64,000 bases of DNA from positions 27,207,988-27,271,987 of the forward strand of contig JAVGWX010000025.1 in NCBI GenBank assembly GCA_036924085.1, given 5' to 3'. This DNA is from Ariolimax columbianus (Eukaryota; Mollusca; Gastropoda; Stylommatophora; Arionidae). The position numbers were made by a program, and so were the translations under genes. Each line of letters starts with the position of its first letter. Within the stretch, counting starts at the first letter, position 1. Below, in pieces: positions 23,604 to 37,506 of this stretch. Below the pieces are notes generated by a model. That model saw only the letters and a list, made by a program, of their open reading frames with translations. It was not told where the DNA came from and made no database searches.

Positions 23604-26600
23604 GTGACTCTGCCTCTGGGACTCTGCCTCTGGGACTCTGCCTCTGGGACTCTGCCTCTGGGACTATGCCTCTGGGACTCTGCCTCTGGGACTCTGCCTC
23701 TGGGACTCTGCCTCTGGGACTGGGACTCTGCCTCTGGGACTCTGCCTCTGGGACTCTGCCTCTGGGACTCTGCCTCTGGGACTCTACCTCTGGGACTCTG
23801 TGGGACTCTGCCTCTGGCTCTGCCTCTGGGACTCTGCCTCTGGGACTCTGCCTCTGGGACTCTGCCTCTGGGACTCTGCCTCTGGGACTCTGCCTCTGGG
23901 ACTCTGCCTCTGGGACTCTGCCTCTGGGACTCTGCCTCTGGGACTCTGCCTCTGGGACTCTGCCTCTGGGACTCTGCCTCTGGGACTCTGCCTCTGGGAC
24001 TCTGCCTCTGGGACTGGGACTCTGCCTCTGGGACTCTGCCTCTGGGACTGCCTCTGGGACTCTGCCTCTGGGACTCTACCAATGGGACTCTGCCTCTGGC
24101 TCTACCTCTGGGACTCTGCCTCTGGGACTCTGCCTCTGGGACTCTGCCTCTGGGACTCTGCCTCTGGGACTCTGCCTCTGGGACTCTGCCTCTGGGACTG
24201 GGACTCTGCCTCTGGGACTCTGCCACTGCCTCTGGGACTCTGCCTCTGGGACTCTGCCTCTGGGACTGGGACTCTGCCTCTGGGACTCTGCCTCTGGGAC
24301 TCTGCCTCTGGGACTCTGCCTCTGGGACTCTGCCTCTGGGACTGGGACTCTGCCTCTGGGACTCTGCCTCTGGGACTCTGCCTCTGGGACTCTGCCTCTG
24401 GGACTCTGCCTCTGGGACTGGGACTCTGCCTCTGGGACTCTGCCTCTGGGACTCTGCCTCTGGGACTGCCTCTGGGACTCTACCTCTGGGACTCTGCCTC
24501 TGGGACTCTGCCTCTGGGACTCTGCCTCTGGGACTCTGCCTCTGGGACTCTACCTCTGGGACTCTGCCTCTGGGACTCTGCCTCTGGGACTCTGCCTCTG
24601 GGACTCTGCCTCTGGGACTCTTCCTCTGGGGCTCTGCTTCTGGGACTCTGGGACTGCCTCTGGGACTCTGCTTCTGGGACTCTGCCTCTGGGACTCTGCC
24701 TCTGGGACTCTGCCTCTGGGACTCTGCCTCTGGGACTCTGCCTCTGGGACTCTGCCTCTGGGACTCTGCCTCTGGGACTCTTGCCTCTGGGACACTGCCT
24801 CTGGGACTCTGCCTCTGGGACTCTGCCTCTGGGACTCTGCCTCTGGGACTCTGCCTCTGGGACTCTGCCTCTGGGACTGGGACTCTGCCTCTGGGACTCT
24901 GCCTCTGGGACTCTGCCTCTGGGACTCTGCCTCTGGGACTCTGCCTCTGGGACTCTGCCTCTGGGACTCTGCCTCTGGCTCTGCCTCTGGGACTCTGCCT
25001 CTGGGACTCTGCCTCTGGGACTCTGCTTCTGGGACTCTGCCTCTGGGACTCTGCCTCTGGGACTCTGCCTCTGGGACTCTGCCTCTGGGACTCTGCCTCT
25101 GGGACTCTGCCTCTGGGACTGGGACTCTGCCTCTGGGACTCTGCTTCTGGGACTCTGCCTCTGGGACTCTGCCTCTGGGACTCTGCCTCTGGGACTCTGC
25201 CTCTGGGACTCTGCCTCTGGGACTCTGCTTCTGGGACTCTGGGACTCTGCCTCTGGGACTCTGCTTCTGGGACTCTGCCTCTGGGACTCTGCCTCTGGGA
25301 CTCTGCCTCTGGGACTCTGCCTCTGGGACTCTGCCTCTGGGACTCTGCCTCTGGGACTCTGCCTCTGGGACTCTTGCCTCTGGGACTCTGCCTCTGGGAC
25401 TCTGCCTCTGGGACTCTGCCTCTGGGACTCTGCCTCTGGGACTCTGCATCTGGGACTGGGACTCTGCCTCTGGGACTCTGCCTCTGGGACTCTGCCTCTG
25501 GGACTGGGACTCTGCCTCTGGGACTCTGCCTCTGGGACTGCCTCTGGGACTCTGCCTCTGGGACTCTACCTCTGGGACTCTGCCTCTGGGACTCTGCCTC
25601 TGGGACTCTGCCTCTGGGACTCTGCCTCTGGGACTCTGCCTCTGGGACTCTGCCTCTGGGACTCTGGGACTCTGCCTTTGGGACTCTGCCTCTGGGACTC
25701 TGGGACTCTGCCTTTGGGACTCTGCCTCTGGGACTCTGCCTCTGGGACTCTGCCTCTGGGACTCTGCCTCTGGGACTGGGACTCTGCCTCTGGGACTCTG
25801 CCTCTGGGACTCTGCCTCTGGGACTCTGCCTCTGAAACTCTGCCTCTGGGACTGGGACTCTGCCTCTGGGACTCTGCCTCTGGGACTCTGCCTCTGGGAC
25901 TCTGCCTCTGGGACTCTGCCTCTGGGACTGCCTCTGGGACTCTGCCTCTGGGACTCTGCCTCTGGGACTCTACCTCTGGGACTCTGCCTCTGAGACTCTG
26001 CCTCTGGGACTCTGCCTCTGGGACTCTGCCTCTGGGACTCTGCCTCTGGGACTCTGCCTCTGGGACTCTGCCTCTGGGACTGGGACTCTGCCTCTGGCTC
26101 TGCCTCTGGGACTCTGCCTCTGGGACTCTGCCTCTGGGACTCTGCCTCTGGGACTCTGCCTCTGGGACTCTGCCTCTGGGACTCTGCCTCTGGGACTCTG
26201 GGACTCTGCCTCTGGGACTCTGCCTCTGGGACTCTGCCTCTGGGACTCTGCTTCTGGGACTCTGGGACTCTGCCTCTGGGACTCTGCCTCTGGGACTCTG
26301 CTTCTGGGACTCTGCCTCTGGGACTCTGCTTCTGGGACTCTGCCTCTGGGACTCTGCCTCTGGGACTCTGCCTCTGGGACTCTGCCTCTGGGACTCTGCC
26401 TCTGGGACTCTGCCTCTGGGACTCTGCCTCTGGGACTCTGCCTCTGGGACTCTGCCTCTGGGACGCTTGCCTCTGGGACTCTGCCTCTGGGACTCTGCCT
26501 CTGGGACTCTGCCTCTGGGACTCTGCCTCTGGGGCTCTGCTTCTGGGACTCTGGGACTCTGCCTCTGAGACTCTGCTTCTGGGACTCTGCCTCTGGGACT

Positions 26601-26622
26601 CTGCCTCTGGGACTCTGCCTCT
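23604..26622 (+). repeat. HOR block 5, copy b (3,019 bp)
   Basis: The P cassette at its start is altered: after CTACC it runs GGGACTCTGTGGGACTC instead of ending in CTGACTC. Otherwise the marker order follows copy a. GGACGCTTGCC (gain of a CpG) is found only in copies a and b, at 23443 and 26462. Confidence 0.87.
24098..24227 (+). repeat. Cassette Q, CCACTGCC subtype
   Basis: Shares CTACCAATGGG and CCACTGCC with the copy at 21155 but has the standard 125-bp spacing. Confidence 0.88.
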
Positions 26623-26812
26623 GTGACTCTGCCTCTGGGACTCTGCCTCTGGGACTCTGCCTCTGGGACTCTGCCTCTGGGACTATGCCTCTGGGACTCT
26701 GCCTCTGGGACTCTGCCTCTGGGACTCTGCCTCTGGGACTGGGACTCTGCCTCTGGGACTCTGCCTCTGGGACTCTGCCTCTGGGACTCTACCTCTGGGA
26801 CTCTGCCTCTGA
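26623..26812 (+). repeat. Cassette P, short variant (190 bp)
   Basis: CTGCC subtype, one 14-bp unit shorter than the standard form, at the start of HOR block 5 copy c. Confidence 0.82.
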
Positions 26813-28670
26813 CTCTGCCTCTGGGACTCTGCCTCTGGGACTCTGCCTCTGGCTCTGCCTCTGGGACTCTGCCTCTGGGACTCTGCCTCTGGGACTCTGC
26901 CTCTGGGACTCTGCCTCTGGGACTCTGCCTCTGGGACTCTACCTCTGGGACTCTTCCTCTGGGGCTCTGCCTCCGGGACTCTGCCTCTGGGACTCTGCCT
27001 CCGGGACTCTGCCTCTGGGACTCTGCCTCTGGGACTCTGCCTCTGGGACTCTGCCTCTGGGACTCTGCCTCTGGGACTCTGCCTCTGGGACTCTGCCTCT
27101 GGGACTCTGCCTCTGGGACTCTGCCTCTGGGACTCTGCTTCTGGGACTCTGCCTCTGGGACTCTGCCTCTGGGACCCTGCCTCTGGGACTCTGCCTCTGG
27201 GACTCTTGCCTCTGGGACTCTGCCTCTGGGACTCTGGGACTCTGCCTCTGGGACTCTGCTTCTGGGACTCTGCCTCTGGGACTCTGCCTCTGGGACTCTG
27301 CCTCTGGGACTCTGGGACTCTGCCTCTGGGACTCTGCTTCTGGGACTCTGCCTCTGGGACTCTGCCTCTGGGACTCTGCCTCTGGGACTCTGCCTCTGGG
27401 ACTCTGCCTCTGGGACTCTGCCTCTGGGACTCTTGCCTCTGGGACTCTGCCTCTGGGACTCTGCCTCTGGGACTCTGCCTCTGGGACTCTGCCTCTGGGA
27501 CTCTGCATCTGGGACTGGGACTCTGCCTCTGGGACTCTGCCTCTGGGACTCTGCCTCTGGGACTGGGACTCTGCCTCTGGGACTCTGCCTCTGGGACTCT
27601 GCCTCTGGGACTCTGCCTCTGGGACTCTACCTCTGGGACTGCCTCTGGGACTCTGCCTCTGGGACTCTGCCTCTGGGACTCTGCCTCTGGGACTCTGCCT
27701 CTGGGACTCTGCCTCTGGGACTCTGGGACTCTGCCTTTGGGACTCTGCCTCTGGGACTCTGGGACTCTGCCTTTGGGACTCTGCCTCTGGGACTCTGCCT
27801 CTGGGACTCTGCCTCTGGGACTCTGCCTCTGGGACTGGGACTCTGCCTCTGGGACTCTGCCTCTGGGACTCTGCCTCTGGGACTCTGCCTCTGAAACTCT
27901 GCCTCTGGGACTGGAACTCTGCCTCTGGGACTCTGCCTCTGGGACTCTGCCTCTGGGACTCTGCCTCTGGGACTCTGCCTCTGGGACTCTGCCTCTGGGA
28001 CTCTGCCTCTGGGACTCTACCTCTGGGACTCTGCCTCTGGGACTCTGCCTCTGGGACTCTGCCTCTGGGACTCTGCCTCTGGGACTCTGCCTCTGGGACT
28101 CTGCCTCTGGGACTGGGACTCTGCCTCTGGCTCTGCCTCTGGGACTCTGCCTCTGGGACTCTGCCTCTGGGACTCTGCCTCTGGGACTCTGCCTCTGGGA
28201 CTCTGGGACTCTGCCTCTGGGACTCTGCCTCTGGGACTCTGCCTCTGGGACTCTGCTTCTGGGACTCTGGGACTCTGCCTCTGGGACTCTGCCTCTGGGA
28301 CTCTGCTTCTGGGACTCTGCCTCTGGGACTCTGCCTCTGGGACTCTGCTTCTGGGACTCTGCCTCTGGGACTCTGCCCCTGGGACTCTGCCTCTGGGACT
28401 CTGCCTCTGGGACTCTGCCTCTGGGACTCTGCCTCTGGGACTCTGCCTCTGGGACTCTGCCTCTGGGACTCTGCCTCTGGGACTCTGCCTCTGGGACTCT
28501 TGCCTCTGGGACTCTTGCCTCTGGGACTCTGCCTCTGGGACTCTGCCTCTGGGACTCTGCCTCTGGGACTCTGCCTCTGGGGCTCTGCTTCTGGGACTCT
28601 GGTACTCTGCCTCTGAGACTCTGCTTCTGGGACTCTGCCTCTGGGACTCTGTCTCTGGGACTCTGCCTCT
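26623..28670 (+). repeat. HOR block 5, copy c, shortened (about 2.05 kb)
   Basis: Markers GCATCTGGG (27505) and GAAACTC (27893) follow copy b at a shift of 2,059 bp. The Q cassette and the CTACCAATGGG unit of copies a and b are missing, so nearly 1 kb was lost or never present. The P cassette at its start is one unit short (190 bp). Confidence 0.8.
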
Positions 28671-28874
28671 GTGACTCTGCCTCTGGGACTCTGCCTCTGG
28701 GACTCTGCCTCTGGGACTCTGCCTCTGGGACTATGCCTCTGGGACTCTGCCTCTGGGACTCTGCCTCTGGGACTCTGCCTCTGGGACTGGGACTCTGCCT
28801 CTGGGACTCTGCCTCTGGGACTCTGCCTCTGGGACTCTGCCTCTGGGACTCTACCTCTGGGACTCTGCCTCTGA
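28671..28874 (+). repeat. Cassette P, CTGCC subtype
   Basis: Standard 204-bp copy. Just upstream lies CTGGTACTCTGCCTCTGAGAC (near 28600), a series that recurs near 33,750. Confidence 0.9.
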
Positions 28875-30247
28875 CTCTGCCTCTGGGACTCTGCCTCTGG
28901 GACTCTGCCTCTGGCTCTGCCTCTGGGACTCTGCCTCTGGGACTCTGCCTCTGGGACTCTGCCTCTGGGACTCTGCCTCTGGGACTCTGCCTCTGGGACT
29001 CTGCCTCTGGGACTCTACCTCTGGGACTCTTCCTCTGGGGCTCTGCCTCCGGGACTCTGCCTCTGGGACTCTGCCTCCGGGACTCTGCCTCTGGGACTCT
29101 GCCTCTGGGACTCTGCCTCTGGGACTCTGCCTCTGGGACTCTGCCTCTGGGACTCTGCCTCTGGGACTCTGCCTCTGGGACTGGGACTCTGCCTCTGGGA
29201 CTCTGCCTCTGGGACTCTGCCTCTGGGACTCTGCCTCTGGGACTCTGCCTCTGGGACTCTGCCTCTGGGACTCTGCCTCTGGGACTCTGCCTCTGGGACT
29301 CTACCTCTGGGACTCTGCCTCTGGGACTCTGCCTCTGGGACCCTGCCTCTGGGACTCTGCCTCTGGGACTCTTGCCTCTGGGACTCTGCCTCTGGGACTC
29401 TGCCTCTGGGACTCTGCCTCTGGGACTCTGCCTCTGGGACTCTGCCTCTGGGACTCTGCCTCTGGGACTCTGCCTCTGGGACTCTGCTTCTGGTACTCTG
29501 GGACTCTGCCTCTGGGACTCTGCTTCTGGGACTCTGCCTCTGGGACTCTGCCTCTGGGACTCTGCCTCTGGGACTCTGCCTCTGGGACTCTGCCTCTGGG
29601 ACTCTGCCTCTGGGACTCTGCCTCTGGGACTCTGCCTCTGGGACTCTGCCTCTGGGACTCTGCCACTCTGCCTCTGGGACTCTGCCTCTGGGACTCTGCC
29701 TCTGGGACTGGGACTCTGCCTCTGGGACTCTGCCTCTGGGACTCTGCCTCTGGGACTCTGCCTCTGGGACTCTGCCTCTGGGACTGGGACTCTGCCTCTG
29801 GGACTCTGCCTCTGGGACTCTGCCTCTGGGACTCTGCCTCTGGGACTCTGCCTCTGGGACTGGGACTCTGCCTCTGGGACTCTGCCTCTGGGACTCTGCC
29901 TCTGGGACTCTGCCTCTGGGACTCTACCTCTGGGACTCTGCCTCTGGGACTCTGCCTCTGGGACTCTGCCTCTGGGACTCTGCCTCTGGGACTCTGCCTC
30001 TGGGACTCTGCCTCTGGGACTCTGGGACTCTGCCTCTGGGACTCTGCCTCTGGGACTCTGCCTCTGGGACTCTGCTTCTGGGACTCTGGGACTCTGCCTC
30101 TGGGACTCTGCTTCTGGGACTCTGCCTCTGGGACTGCCTCTGGGACTCTGCCTCTGGGACTCTGCTTCTGGGACTCTGGGACTCTGCCTCTGGGACTCTG
30201 CTTCTGGGACTCTACCTCTGGGACTCTGCCTCTGGGACTCTGCCTCT

Positions 30248-30451
30248 GTGACTCTGCCTCTGGGACTCTGCCTCTGGGACTCTGCCTCTGGGACTCTTCC
30301 TCTGGGACTATGCCTCTGGGACTCTGCCTCTGGGACTCTGCCTCTGGGACTCTGCCTTTGGGACTGGGACTCTGCCTCTGGGACTCTGCCTCTGGGACTC
30401 TGCCTCTGGGACTCTGCCTCTGGGACTCTACCTCTGGGACTCTGCCTCTGA
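30248..30451 (+). repeat. Cassette P, CTTCC subtype
   Basis: Carries a private CTTTGGG substitution just before its GGGACTGGG unit, near 30356. Confidence 0.88.
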
Positions 30452-30927
30452 CTCTGCCTCTGGGACTCTGCCTCTGGGACTCTGCCTCTGGGACTCTGCC
30501 TCTGGGACTCTGCCTCTGGGACTCTGCCTCTGGGACTCTGCCTCTGGGACTCTACCTCTGGGACTCTTCCTCTGGGGCTCTGCCTCCGGGACTCTGCCTC
30601 TGGGACTCTGCCTCCGGGACTCTGCCTCTGGGACTCTGCCTCTGGGACTCTGCCTCTGGGACTCTGCCTCTGGGACTCTGCCTCTGGGACTCTGCCTCTG
30701 GGACTCTGCCTCTGGGACTCTGCCTCTGGGACTCTGCCTCTGGGACTCTACCTCTGGGACTCTGCCTCTGGGACTCTGCCTCTGGGACTCTGCCTCTGGG
30801 ACTCTGCCTCTGGGACTCTGCCTCTGGGACTCTGCCTCTGGGACTGGGACTCTGCCTCTGGGACTCTGCCTCTGGGACTGCCTCTGGGACTCTGCCTCTG
30901 GGACTCTACCTCTGGGACTCTGCCTCT

Positions 30928-31057
30928 GGCTCTACCTCTGGGACTCTGCCTCTGGGACTCTGCCTCTGGGACTCTGCCTCTGGGACTCTGCCTCTGGGAC
31001 TCTGCCTCTGGGACTCTGCCTCTGGGACTGGGACTCTGCCTTTGGGACTCTGCCACT
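30928..31057 (+). repeat. Cassette Q
   Basis: CCACTCTGCC at 31053. A private CTTTGGG substitution precedes it. Confidence 0.88.
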
Positions 31058-34000
31058 CTGCCTCTGGGACTCTGCCTCTGGGACTGGGACTCTGCCTCTG
31101 GGACTCTGCCTCTGGGACTCTGCCTCTGGGACTCTGCCTCTGGGACTCTGCCTCTGGGACTGGGACTCTGCCTCTGGGACTCTGCCTCTGGGACTCTGCC
31201 TCTGGGACTCTGCCTCTGGGACTCTGCCTCTGGGACTCTGCCTCTGGGACTGGGACTCTGCCTCTGGGACTCTGCCTCTGGGACTCTGCCTCTGGGACTC
31301 TGCCTCTGGGACTCTACCTCTGGGACTCTGCCTCTGGGACTCTGCCTCTGGGACTCTGCCTCTGGGACTCTGCCTCTGGGACTCTGCCTCTGGGACTCTG
31401 CCTCTGGGACTCTGCCTCTGGGACTCTGCTTCTGGGACTCTGGGACTCTGCCTCTGGGACTCTGCTTCTGGGACTCTGCCTCTGGGACTCTGCCTCTGGG
31501 ACTCTGCCTCTGGGACTCTGCCTCTGGGACTCTGCCTCTGGGACTCTGCCTCTGGGACTCTGCCTCTGGGACTCTTGCCTCTGGGACTCTGCCTCTGGGA
31601 CTCTGCCTCTGGGAATCTGCCTCTGGGACTCTGCCTCTGGGACTCTACCTCTGGGACTCTGCCTCTGGGACTCTGCCTCTGGGACCCTGCCTCTGGGACT
31701 CTGCCTCTGGGACTCTTGCCTCTGGGACTCTGCCTCTGGGACTCTGCCTCTGGGACTCTGCCTCTGGGACTCTGCCTCTGGGACTCTGCCTCTGGGACTC
31801 TGCCTCTGGGACTCTGCCTCTGGGACTCTGCTTCTGGGACTCTGGGACTCTGCCTCTGGGACTCTGCTTCTGGGACTCTGCCTCTGGGACTCTGCCTCTG
31901 GGACTCTGCCTCTGGGACTCTGCCTCTGGGACTCTGCCTCTGGGACTCTGCCTCTGGGACTCTGCCTCTGGGACTCTGCCTCTGGGACTCTGCCTCTGGG
32001 ACTCTGCCTCTGGGACTCTGCCACTCTGCCTCTGGGACTCTGCCTCTGGGACTCTGCCTCTGGGACTGGGACTCTGCCTCTGGGACTCTGCCTCTGGGAC
32101 TCTGCCTCTGGGACTCTGCCTCTGGGACTCTGGGACTCTGCCTCTGGGACTCTGCTTCTGGGACTCTGCCTCTGGGACTCTGCCTCTGGGACTCTGCCTC
32201 TGGGACTCTGCCTCTGAGACTCTGCTTCTGGGACTCTGGGACTCTGCCTCTGGGACTCTGCTTCTGGGACTCTGCCTCTGGGACTCTGCCTCTGGGACTC
32301 TGCCTCTGGGACTCTGCCTCTGGGACTCTGCCTCTGGGACTCTGCATCTGGGACTGGGACTCTGCCTCTGGGACTCTGCCTCTGGGACTCTGCCTCTGGG
32401 ACTCTGCCTCTGGGACTCTGCCTCTGGGACTCTGCCTCTGGGACTCTGCATCTGGGACTGGGACTCTGCCTCTGGGACTCTGCCTCTGGGACTCTGCCTC
32501 TGGGACTCTGCCTCTGGGACTCTTGCCTCTGGGACTCTTGCCTCTGGGACTCTGCCTCTGGGACTCTGCCTCTGGGACTCTGCCTCTGGGACTCTGCCTC
32601 TGGGACTCTGCATCTGGGACTGGGACTCTGCCTCTGGGACTCTGCCTCTGGGACTCTGCCTCTGGGACTAGGACTCTGCCTCTGGGACTCTGCCTCTGGG
32701 ACTCTGCCTCTGGGACTCTGCCTCTGGGACTCTGCCTCTGGGACTCTACCTCTGGGACTCTGCCTCTGGGACTCTGCCTCTGGGACTCTGCCTCTGGGAC
32801 TCTGCCTCTGGGACTCTGCCTCTGGGACTCTGCCTCTGGGACTCTGCCTCTGGGACTCTGCCTCTGGGACTCTGCCTCTGGGACTCTGGGACTCTGCCTT
32901 TGGGACTCTGCCTCTGGGACTCTGCCTCTGGGACTCTGCCTCTGGGACTGCCTCTGGGACTGGGACTCTGCCTCTGGGACTCTGCCTCTGGGACTCTGCC
33001 TCTGGGACTCTGCCTCTGAAACTCTGCCTCTGGGACTGGGACTCTGCCTCTGGGACTCTGCCTCTGGGACTCTGCCTCTGGGACTCTGCCTCTGGGACTC
33101 TGCCTCTGGGACTCTGCCTCTGGGACTCTGCCTCTGGGACTCTGCCTCTGGGACTCTGCCTCTGGGACTCTGCCTCTGGGACTCTACTTCTGGGACTCTG
33201 CCTCTGGGACTCTGCCTCTGGGACTCTGCCTCTGGGACTCTGCCTCTAGGACTCTGCCTCTGGGACTCTGCCTCTGGGACTGGGACTCTGCCTCTGGCTC
33301 TGCCTCTGGGACTCTGCCTCTGGGACTCTGCCTCTGGGACTCTGCCTCTAAGACTCTGCCTCTGGGACTCTGCCTCTGGGACTCTGCCTCTGGGACTGGG
33401 ACTCTGCCTCTGGGACTCTGCCTCTGGGACTCTGCCTCTGGGACTCTGCTTCTGGGACTCTGGGACTCTGCCTCTGGGACTCTGCCTCTGGGACTCTGCT
33501 TCTGGGACTCTGCCTCTGGGACTCTGCTTCTGGGACTCTGCCTCTGGGACTCTGCCTCTGGGACTCTGCCTCTGGGACTCTGCCTCTGGGACTCTGCCTC
33601 TGGGACTCTGCCTCTGGGACTCTGCCTCTGGGACTCTGCCTCTGGGACTCTGCCTCTGGGACTCTTGCCTCTGGGACTCTGCCTCTGGGACTCTGCCTCT
33701 GGGACTCTGCCTCTGGGACTCTGCCTCTGGGGCTCTGCTTCTGGGACTCTGGTACTCTGCCTCTGAGACTCTGCTTCTGGGACTCTGCCTCTGGGACTCT
33801 GCCTCTGGGACTCTGCCTCTGGGACTCTGCCTCTGGGACTCTGCCTCTGGGACTGGGACTCTGCCTCTGGGACTCTGCCTCTGGGACTCTGCCTCTGGGA
33901 CTCTGCCTCTGGGACTCTGCCTCTGGGACTGGGACTCTGCCTCTGGGACTCTGCCTCTGGGACTCTGCCTCTGGGACTCTGCCTCTGGGACTCTGCCTCT

Positions 34001-34306
34001 GGGACTCTACCTCTGGGACTCTGCCTCTGGGACTCTGCCTCTGGGACTCTGCCTCTGGGACTCTGCCTCTGGGACTCTGCCTCTGGGACTCTGCCTCTGG
34101 GACTCTGGGACTCTGCCTCTGGGACTCTGCCTCTGGGACTCTGCCTCTGGGACTCTGCCTCTGGGACTGCCTCTGGGACTCTGCCTCTGGGACTGCCTCT
34201 GGGACTCTGCCTCTGGGACTCTGCTTCTGGGACTCTGGGACTCTGCCTCTGGGACTCTGCTTCTGGGACTCTACCTCTGGGACTCTGCCTCTGGGACTCT
34301 GCCTCT

Positions 34307-34510
34307 GTGACTCTGCCTCTGGGACTCTGCCTCTGGGACTCTGCCTCTGGGACTCTTCCTCTGGGACTATGCCTCTGGGACTCTGCCTCTGGGACTCTGC
34401 CTCTGGGACTCTGCCTCTGGGACTGGGACTCTGCCTCTGGGACTCTGCCTCTGGGACTCTGCCTCTGGGACTCTGCCTCTGGGACTCTACCTCTGGGACT
34501 CTGCCTCTGA
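34307..34510 (+). repeat. Cassette P, CTTCC subtype
   Basis: Opens HOR block 6 copy a. Confidence 0.9.
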
Positions 34511-35054
34511 CTCTGCCTCTGGGACTCTGCCTCTGGGACTCTGCCTCTGGCTCTGCCTCTGGGACTCTGCCTCTGGGACTCTGCCTCTGGGACTCTGCCT
34601 CTGGGACTCTGCCTCTGGGACTCTGCCTCTGGGACTCTGCCTCTGGGACTCTACCTCTGGGACTCTTCCTCTGGGGCTCTGCCTCCGGGACTCTGCCTCT
34701 GGGACTCTGCCTCCGGGACTCTGCCTCTGGGACTCTGCCTCTGGGACTCTGCCTCTGGGACTCTGCCTCTGGGACTCTGCCTCTGGGACTCTGCCTCTGG
34801 GACTCTGCCTCTGGGACTCTGCCTCTGGGACTCTGCCTCTGGGACTCTGCCTCTGGGACTCTACCTCTGGGACTCTGCCTCTGGGACTCTGCCTCTGGGA
34901 CTCTGCCTCTGGGACTCTGCCTCTGGGACTCTGCCTCTGGGACTCTGCCTCTGGGACTCTGCCTCTGGGACTGGGACTCTGCCTCTGGGACTCTGCCTCT
35001 GGGACTGCCTCTGGGACTCTGCCTCTGGAACTCTACCTCTGGGACTCTGCCTCT

Positions 35055-35184
35055 GGCTCTACCTCTGGGACTCTGCCTCTGGGACTCTGCCTCTGGGACT
35101 CTGCCTCTGGGACTCTGCCTCTGGGACTCTGCCTCTGGGACTCTGCCTCTGGGACTGGGACTCTGCCTCTGGGACTCTGCCACT
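35055..35184 (+). repeat. Cassette Q
   Basis: CCACTCTGCC at 35180. A private CTGGAACTC unit lies just upstream, near 35026. Confidence 0.88.
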
Positions 35185-36698
35185 CTGCCTCTGGGACTCT
35201 GCCTCTGGGACTGGGACTCTGCCTCTGGGACTCTGCCTCTGGGACTCTGCCTCTGGGACTCTGCCTCTGGGACTCTGCCTCTGGGACTGGGACTCTGCCT
35301 CTGGGACTCTGCCTCTGGGACTCTGCCTCTGGGACTCTGCCTCTGGGACTCTGCCTCTGGGACTGGGACTCTGCCTCTGGGACTCTGCCTCTGGGACTCT
35401 GCCTCTGGGACTCTGCCTCTGGGACTCTACCTCTGGGACTCTGCCTCTGGGACTCTGCCTCTGGGACTCTGCCTCTGGGACTCTGCCTCTGGGACTCTGC
35501 CTCTGGGACTCTGCCTCTGGGACTCTGGGACTCTGCCTCTGGGACTCTGCTTCTGGGACTCTGGGACTCTGCCTCTGGGACTCTGCTTCTGGGACTCTGC
35601 CTCTGGGACTCTGCCTCTGGGACTCTGCCTCTGGGACTCTGCCTCTGGGACTCTGCCTCTGGGACTCTGCCTCTGGGACTCTGCCTCTGGGACTCTTGCC
35701 TCTGGGACTCTGCCTCTGGGACTCTGCCTCTGGGACTCTGCCTCTGGGACTCTGCCTCTGGGACTCTACCTCTGGGACTCTGCCTCTGGGACTCTGCCTC
35801 TGGGACCCTGCCTCTGGGACTCTGCCTCTGGGACTCTTGCCTCTGGGACTCTGCCTCTGGGACTCTGCCTCTGGGACTCTGCCTCTGGGACTCTGCCTCT
35901 GGGACTCTGCCTCTGGGACTCTGCCTCTGGGACTCTGCCTCTGGGACTCTGCTTCTGGGACTCTGGGACTCTGCCTCTGGGACTCTGCTTCTGGGACTCT
36001 GCCTCTGGGACTCTGCCTCTGGGACTCTGCCTCTGGGACTCTGCCTCTGGGACTCTGCCTCTGGGACTCTGCCTCTGGGACTCTGCCTCTGGGACTCTGC
36101 CTCTGGGACTCTGCCTCTGGGACTCTGCCACTCTGCCTTTGGGACTCTGCCTCTGGGACTCTGCCTCTGGGACTGGGACTCTGCCTCTGGGACTCTGCCT
36201 CTGGGACTCTGCCTCTGGGACTCTGCCTCTGGGACTGGGACTCTGCCTCTGGGACTCTGCCTCTGGGACTCTGCCTCTGGGACTCTGCCTCTGGGACTCT
36301 GCCTCTGGGACTGGGACTCTGCCTCTGGGACTCTGCCTCTGGGACTCTGCCTCTGGGACTCTGCCTCTGGGACTCTACCTCTGGGACTCTGCCTCTGGGA
36401 CTCTGCCTCTGGGACTCTGCCTCTGGGACTCTGCCTCTGGGACTCTGCCTCTGGGACTCTGCCTCTGGGACTCTGGGACTCTGCCTCTGGGACTCTGCCT
36501 CTGGGACTCTGCCTCTGGGACTCTGCTTCTGGGACTCTAGGACTCTGCCTCTGGGACTCTGCTTCTGGGACTCTGCCTCTGGGACTGCCTCTGGGACTCT
36601 GCCTCTGGGACTCTGCTTCTGGGACTCTGGGACTCTGCCTCTGGGACTCTGCTTCTGGGACTCTACCTCTGGGACTCTGCCTCTGGGACTCTGCCTCT

Positions 36699-36902
36699 GT
36701 GACTCTGCCTCTGGGACTCTGCCTCTGGGACTCTGCCTCTGGGACTCTTCCTCTGGGACTATGCCTCTGGGACTCTGCCTCTGGGACTCTGCCTCTGGGA
36801 CTCTGCCTCTGGGACTGGGACTCTGCCTCTGGGACTCTGCCTCTGGGACTCTGCCTCTGGGACTCTGCCTCTGGGACTCTACCTCTGGGACTCTGCCTCT
36901 GA
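36699..36902 (+). repeat. Cassette P, CTTCC subtype
   Basis: Opens HOR block 6 copy b. Confidence 0.9.
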
Positions 36903-37376
36903 CTCTGCCTCTGGGACTCTGCCTCTGGGACTCTGCCTCTGGCTCTGCCTCTGGGACTCTGCCTCTGGGACTCTGCCTCTGGGACTCTGCCTCTGGGACT
37001 CTGCCTCTGGGACTCTGCCTCTGGGACTCTGCCTCTGGGACTCTACCTCTGGGACTCTTCCTCTGGGGCTCTGCCTCCGGGACTCTGCCTCTGGGACTCT
37101 GCCTCCGGGACTCTGCCTCTGGGACTCTGCCTCTGGGACTCTGCCTCTGGGACTCTGCCTCTGGGACTCTGCCTCTGGGACTCTGCCTCTAGGACTCTGC
37201 CTCTGGGACTCTGCCTCTGGGACTCTGCCTCTGGGACTCTGCCTCTGGGACTCTGCCTCTGGGACTCTGCCTCTGGGACTCTGCCTCTGGGACTGGGACT
37301 CTGCCTCTGGGACTCTGCCTCTGGGACTGCCTCTGGGACTCTGCCTCTGGGACTCTACCTCTGGGACTCTGCCTCT

Positions 37377-37506
37377 GGCTCTACCTCTGGGACTCTGCCT
37401 CTGGGACTCTGCCTCTGGGACTCTGCCTCTGGGACTCTGCCTCTGGGACTCTGCCTCTGGGACTCTGCCTCTGGGACTGGGACTCTGCCTCTGGGACTCT
37501 GCCACT
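37377..37506 (+). repeat. Cassette Q
   Basis: CCACTCTGCC at 37502. Its end is duplicated 366 bp downstream (37868). Confidence 0.88.

Larger units (their letters stand above)
34307..36698 (+). repeat. HOR block 6, copy a (2,392 bp)
   Basis: The block starts with a P cassette, then carries Q at 35055, GACCCTG near 35805 with CTCTTGCC downstream, and CTCTAGGAC at 36538. The same series recurs in the next block: P 36699, Q 37377, GACCCTG near 38492 and CTCTAGGAC at 39254. Confidence 0.88.
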